Shown in pieces: positions 61,027 to 64,000 of a stretch of 64,000 nt of DNA (position 1 is the first letter of the stretch; every line of letters begins with the position of its first letter). Made by a program: the position numbers and the translations under genes. The notes under the pieces are model-generated. The model was not told where the DNA came from, did no database searches, and worked only from the letters and a program-made list of their open reading frames with translations. This DNA comes from Aquipseudomonas ullengensis. GTDB lineage: Bacteria; Pseudomonadota; Gammaproteobacteria; Pseudomonadales; Pseudomonadaceae. Where the stretch lies: assembly GCF_014174475.1 (NCBI RefSeq), contig NZ_JACJUD010000005.1, forward strand, positions 310,001-374,000, read 5' to 3'.

Positions 61027-64000
61027 ATGAAAAAAATAATACATGTCTCGGATATCCACGCTAGCGTAAATCCTCTTAAAGGGCAGTCCCGACTGTTTCT
61101 TGAAAAATTGAAAGATGCGTTCTTGGCGGATATGCCGTCTCTTGAGAACGCTGACTCTTTGATCTTTTCTGGCGATTTGACCTACTCAGGAAAACAAGAA
61201 GAGTTCGAGCTCTGCAAAAAGGAACTCATCGAGCCAATTCGTGATGCTCTCAATCTAGAGAATAAAGATGTTCTCTTGGTTCCTGGGAACCATGATACGG
61301 ATTGGGCTGGTTTCAGTTTTTCGACCAAGAAAGCCATCAAAAGTCTGCGTAAAGATCATGACTCTGGCGAGATAGGGGAGCTTCAGGATGAATTGCTTTC
61401 AGGAGAAAAGCATCCCTATGCGAGTTGGCTGGGTTTCATTGGTCAGTTCTACAGTGGATCTGTGAATGTTGTAGAAATCAAAGAGTTTTACCAGACCTAT
61501 AAGCATGGAAATGTTGGTATTGCCTGCCTCAACACAGGCTGGTCTGCAATTGGAGAGGATGATCGAGAAAATCTCTTCATTGGTGAACGTCAGATAGATG
61601 CGGCGCTGAAGAGCATCACTGGATTCAAGGAAAAAATCATAATCATGCATCACCCTCTGGAATGGTTGCATCCAGAGGAGCGCAAGCTGCTGTCGGCTAA
61701 AATTACCAACTTCAAGGTTTCGACTGTTTTCTACGGTCACATGCATGAGTTTAATATTCTGCGAGAGTCTTCGTTCTCTGAAGATTTTGTTATGAAAATG
61801 CAGGCCGGTAGATTTGACCTCTCAGGAAAAGAAAAGAGTGGTTACTCTATCGTCAGCGCAACCCATACCGATAATCTAAAGTCGGGTCGAATTCTGTTCC
61901 GTCGATACGATGAAGAGAAAAAAGAGTTCGCGCCGTGGGTAGATCGCTGCCCTAAAGGGCAGATGGATTACGAAGCAGCCCCGGCGGGTGGATTCAACAG
62001 AGAGGCGTTTGCCGAGGACTGTCATAAAGCCCTTGATCGATTTGACTATGATCTGATGTGCAACACAGGTGTGGCAGAGGCTGAGCGTAAACGGCTATCT
62101 GATATATTTGTCTGCCCTGCCATCAGGATCGAAGGTTACGAGATCGAAGAGGAGGGAGAGGAGAAGTACATCGGCTTTGAGGAGTTGACGAGGTCACGAG
62201 ATAACTTCCTCCTTGTCGGTGGCGAGAACTCCGGTAAAAGCACCATATTGAAAAGCTTGCTCATGGATAAACTCAAGAGCCAAGCACAGACGCAGCTGGA
62301 TGAGATTGCGTTCTATTTTGACTGCAAAGGAAAGAGGCTTCCGTCTAGAAATCGCATAAAGGCGGTGTTGACGGAGATATATGACTCTCTCCCTAACTCG
62401 AAGCTCTACCTTGACGCACTAGGAAATAGAGTCACTACCGAGAATGCGCTTTTAATATTCGATGGGGTGGAGGGGCTGTCTCAAAACTGCATTGATGAGC
62501 TAATATCTTTTCTGAAGGAGCATAAGTCTCCCAGGTTCATTATTTCTTGCAAGCACGCTACAGCCCATGAGATCGCAACAAAGCTGCGCACAGAGGTGTG
62601 CAGAAAATTTGTTGAGGTGAACATTGGTGGAATGAAACGTAGCCACCTTAAAGGTTTGATTGGGAAATGGCTTTCTAGCTCGATCCAGCAAAATTCTGTG
62701 GCAAGAGAGATTCTCAAGGCTGTTGATAATGCAGGGATGCCAAATAATCTGTTTGTGTATTCTATGCTGCTTTCAATTTATGAGCGGAAGCAAGGTCACT
62801 TCTCGACCTATTTGCATGAGGCAGATCTAGTTGAGAACTTCATTGAAGTCATAATGCACAAACACTGCATTACAAGGGAGCGCGCGCCTCAGTACAAGGA
62901 TTTGCTGCGCCTTCTGGGCAGCATTGCTCATGAGATGGCCTGTCGAAATACATTCGCACTCAAGGCGTCTGAGGTGGATGCGCTCATCGTCAAGTTCAAT
63001 AGCGATATTGCTCAAGACTTCCAGATCAACGCCTACCTGAACCCCATACTTGCTAGCGGTGTAATTGAAATCACAGATGGCAGGTATCGCTTCAGTCAGG
63101 CCTGTTTCTTTGATTATGTTTACGCTAGATATCTCACTAATAAGAAACCGTCGTATCCAGAGTTGCATGCTGCAATAAATTTCCTGCGTTTCAACAAAGT
63201 CATTGAGTACATGTCTGCCATTTCGAAAGAGGACACGGATCTTCTTGCGTTCTGCCAGGAACTCACCGCTAAGGCATGGGAAATATGTGTCGCGTCAGAG
63301 AAAATCTCGGACTTGAAACCGGCAGCACAGGAGCTTCAAGAGGCCGCGCAGTCCGATATTCTTGACGAAATGAAAGAGGAGTCCATCGATAAAGCCCTTG
63401 ATCATGAACCGCCCAAGGAGCATGAAATTGATGAGCGGATGGACAGTGCTAAGCCTCTAAGAGAATGCCCTCAGAACGGTGAGTCCCGTGCTACCTGGGA
63501 CGACCTGCATGGCGCAACGCTGTTTCAATCTTCTCTGTCACTTTACGCCCGAGTATTCCGAGCGGCAGAGCACGTGACAGATCGCTCGATAGCCGATGAG
63601 CACTTCTCTAATGCGCTCGATTTCTATCAAAAGACGATTGCTTTGAATACCCGAAAGTTCCAAGAGAAATTGCGCCCAATCGTGATTGAAAAGCTTATGA
63701 AGCACTCAAAATACGAAGCGCTTCCCCAAGAGCACAGAAAGAAAGCGACCGAGAGATTTGACGCGTTCCTTAACTTCCTCATTGCAGCGTTCCCTAATTT
63801 TGCTGTCTCTATGATGGCGGCTGATTTGGTGAACTCTAGGCAAATAAGTCGCCTCAGAGAGAAGCGCGCAGAAACAACAGATAACCTGGAAAAAATAATC
63901 ATTACGTATGCTCTTTGCGAGGTGGATGGGGTTGATACGCTTAGCGAAATCAAATCTCTCGCACCTGGCAAGAGCTATGAGTATTCGTCGGTTATCATGA
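61027..64000 (+). CDS. Calcineurin-like phosphoesterase fused to a STAND-type NTPase (3' end outside window)
   Basis: At least 991 residues; the frame is open to the window edge. Start ATG 61027 follows an in-frame stop at 61018-61020. Residues 1-270 hold all five metallophosphoesterase motifs: D9-x-H11, GD at 49-50, GNHD at 87-90, H208/H209 in MHHP, and GHMH at 237-240. Residues about 380-600 form a P-loop NTPase: Walker A GGENSGKST (398-406) and Walker B LLIFDGVEG with D479 and E482. A helical region follows, with FSQACFFDYVYARYL near 690-704, like the terminal motif of NACHT/STAND NTPases. Base composition is clearly lower in GC than the left part. This domain order is like STAND anti-phage proteins (effector, NTPase, sensor); the role is inference. 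Confidence 0.82.
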   Translation, partial: MKKIIHVSDIHASVNPLKGQSRLFLEKLKDAFLADMPSLENADSLIFSGDLTYSGKQEEFELCKKELIEPIRDALNLENKDVLLVPGNHDTDWAGFSFSTKKAIKSLRKDHDSGEIGELQDELLSGEKHPYASWLGFIGQFYSGSVNVVEIKEFYQTYKHGNVGIACLNTGWSAIGEDDRENLFIGERQIDAALKSITGFKEKIIIMHHPLEWLHPEERKLLSAKITNFKVSTVFYGHMHEFNILRESSFSEDFVMKMQAGRFDLSGKEKSGYSIVSATHTDNLKSGRILFRRYDEEKKEFAPWVDRCPKGQMDYEAAPAGGFNREAFAEDCHKALDRFDYDLMCNTGVAEAERKRLSDIFVCPAIRIEGYEIEEEGEEKYIGFEELTRSRDNFLLVGGENSGKSTILKSLLMDKLKSQAQTQLDEIAFYFDCKGKRLPSRNRIKAVLTEIYDSLPNSKLYLDALGNRVTTENALLIFDGVEGLSQNCIDELISFLKEHKSPRFIISCKHATAHEIATKLRTEVCRKFVEVNIGGMKRSHLKGLIGKWLSSSIQQNSVAREILKAVDNAGMPNNLFVYSMLLSIYERKQGHFSTYLHEADLVENFIEVIMHKHCITRERAPQYKDLLRLLGSIAHEMACRNTFALKASEVDALIVKFNSDIAQDFQINAYLNPILASGVIEITDGRYRFSQACFFDYVYARYLTNKKPSYPELHAAINFLRFNKVIEYMSAISKEDTDLLAFCQELTAKAWEICVASEKISDLKPAAQELQEAAQSDILDEMKEESIDKALDHEPPKEHEIDERMDSAKPLRECPQNGESRATWDDLHGATLFQSSLSLYARVFRAAEHVTDRSIADEHFSNALDFYQKTIALNTRKFQEKLRPIVIEKLMKHSKYEALPQEHRKKATERFDAFLNFLIAAFPNFAVSMMAADLVNSRQISRLREKRAETTDNLEKIIITYALCEVDGVDTLSEIKSLAPGKSYEYSSVIM

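Noticed and set aside
60861..61064. Plus-strand open frame ahead of the STAND gene
   Set aside because: It overlaps the true ATG 61027 in another frame and begins inside the promoter region of the decayed gene; no support as a coding gene.

Overview
The window is high-GC DNA with dense, tightly packed genes, and it looks like a Pseudomonas (sensu lato) chromosome. The supporting content is rmuC next to a Sel1-repeat gene, a ferulate operon of Pseudomonas type (ech-vdh-fcs-thiolase), and abundant MFS, TetR, MarR and chemoreceptor genes. From about 53.8 kb to the right edge the character changes: base composition falls, genes are small and unfamiliar, tRNA 3' fragments appear, and there are toxin-antitoxin and defence-like genes. 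I read this part as a mosaic genomic island.

Layout. (1) 1-4.0 kb: core genes rmuC (partial), a Sel1-repeat protein, a conserved hypothetical and an MFS transporter. (2) 4.1-5.3 kb: a RES/Xre toxin-antitoxin pair with an inverted-repeat operator. (3) 5.36-30.3 kb, minus strand: an extracellular contractile injection system (eCIS) operon of 18 genes, running from sheath to DUF6519 tail protein, with many ATGA stop/start overlaps. It encodes sheath, inner tube, hub chaperone, Pvc16-like terminator, AAA+ ATPase, a large DUF4157 protein that is a probable cargo, CIS_tube, LysM, hub, spike, PAAR tip, gp25, two baseplate-J-type proteins, a gpI-type tail protein and a DUF6519 protein. An AT-rich 0.9 kb gap with the likely promoter lies upstream. 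(4) 31.2-39.1 kb: a DUF1127 gene and the ferulate/hydroxycinnamate operon (ech, vdh, fcs, thiolase, MFS) with a divergent MarR regulator. (5) 39.1-50.2 kb: a MITE-like element, a TetR regulator and a divergent, apparently uncharacterised catabolic cluster: NylB-like serine hydrolase, polyamine-type binding protein, DUF3237, TorF-like porin, CocE/NonD lipoprotein hydrolase, exported DUF3237, Cache chemoreceptor and exported amidohydrolase. (6) 50.4-53.8 kb: an amidohydrolase and alpha/beta hydrolase operon, divergent from its TetR regulator across two palindromes. (7) 53.8-64 kb: the island. It begins at a truncated PadR-like gene and holds a ProQ/FinO protein, a zinc-ribbon protein, hipBA, an XRE regulator, five small orphan genes, a dead gene with two in-frame stops, and a large gene running off the right edge that joins a calcineurin-like phosphoesterase to a STAND-type NTPase.

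How the parts work together. The eCIS genes should build one contractile particle: tube and sheath, spike assembled on the hub, wedge proteins, and an AAA+ ATPase needed for assembly or loading. The DUF4157/HNH-like protein is the best payload candidate. The ferulate genes take ferulate or p-coumarate to vanillate or p-hydroxybenzoate, with uptake by the MFS protein. The 40-50 kb cluster looks like sensing, outer-membrane uptake, periplasmic hydrolysis and cytoplasmic hydrolysis of an unidentified amide or ester. The most novel candidates are the phosphoesterase-STAND gene, which may be an anti-phage system, and the eCIS with its unusual split hub/spike, split CIS_tube/LysM and no obvious tape measure.
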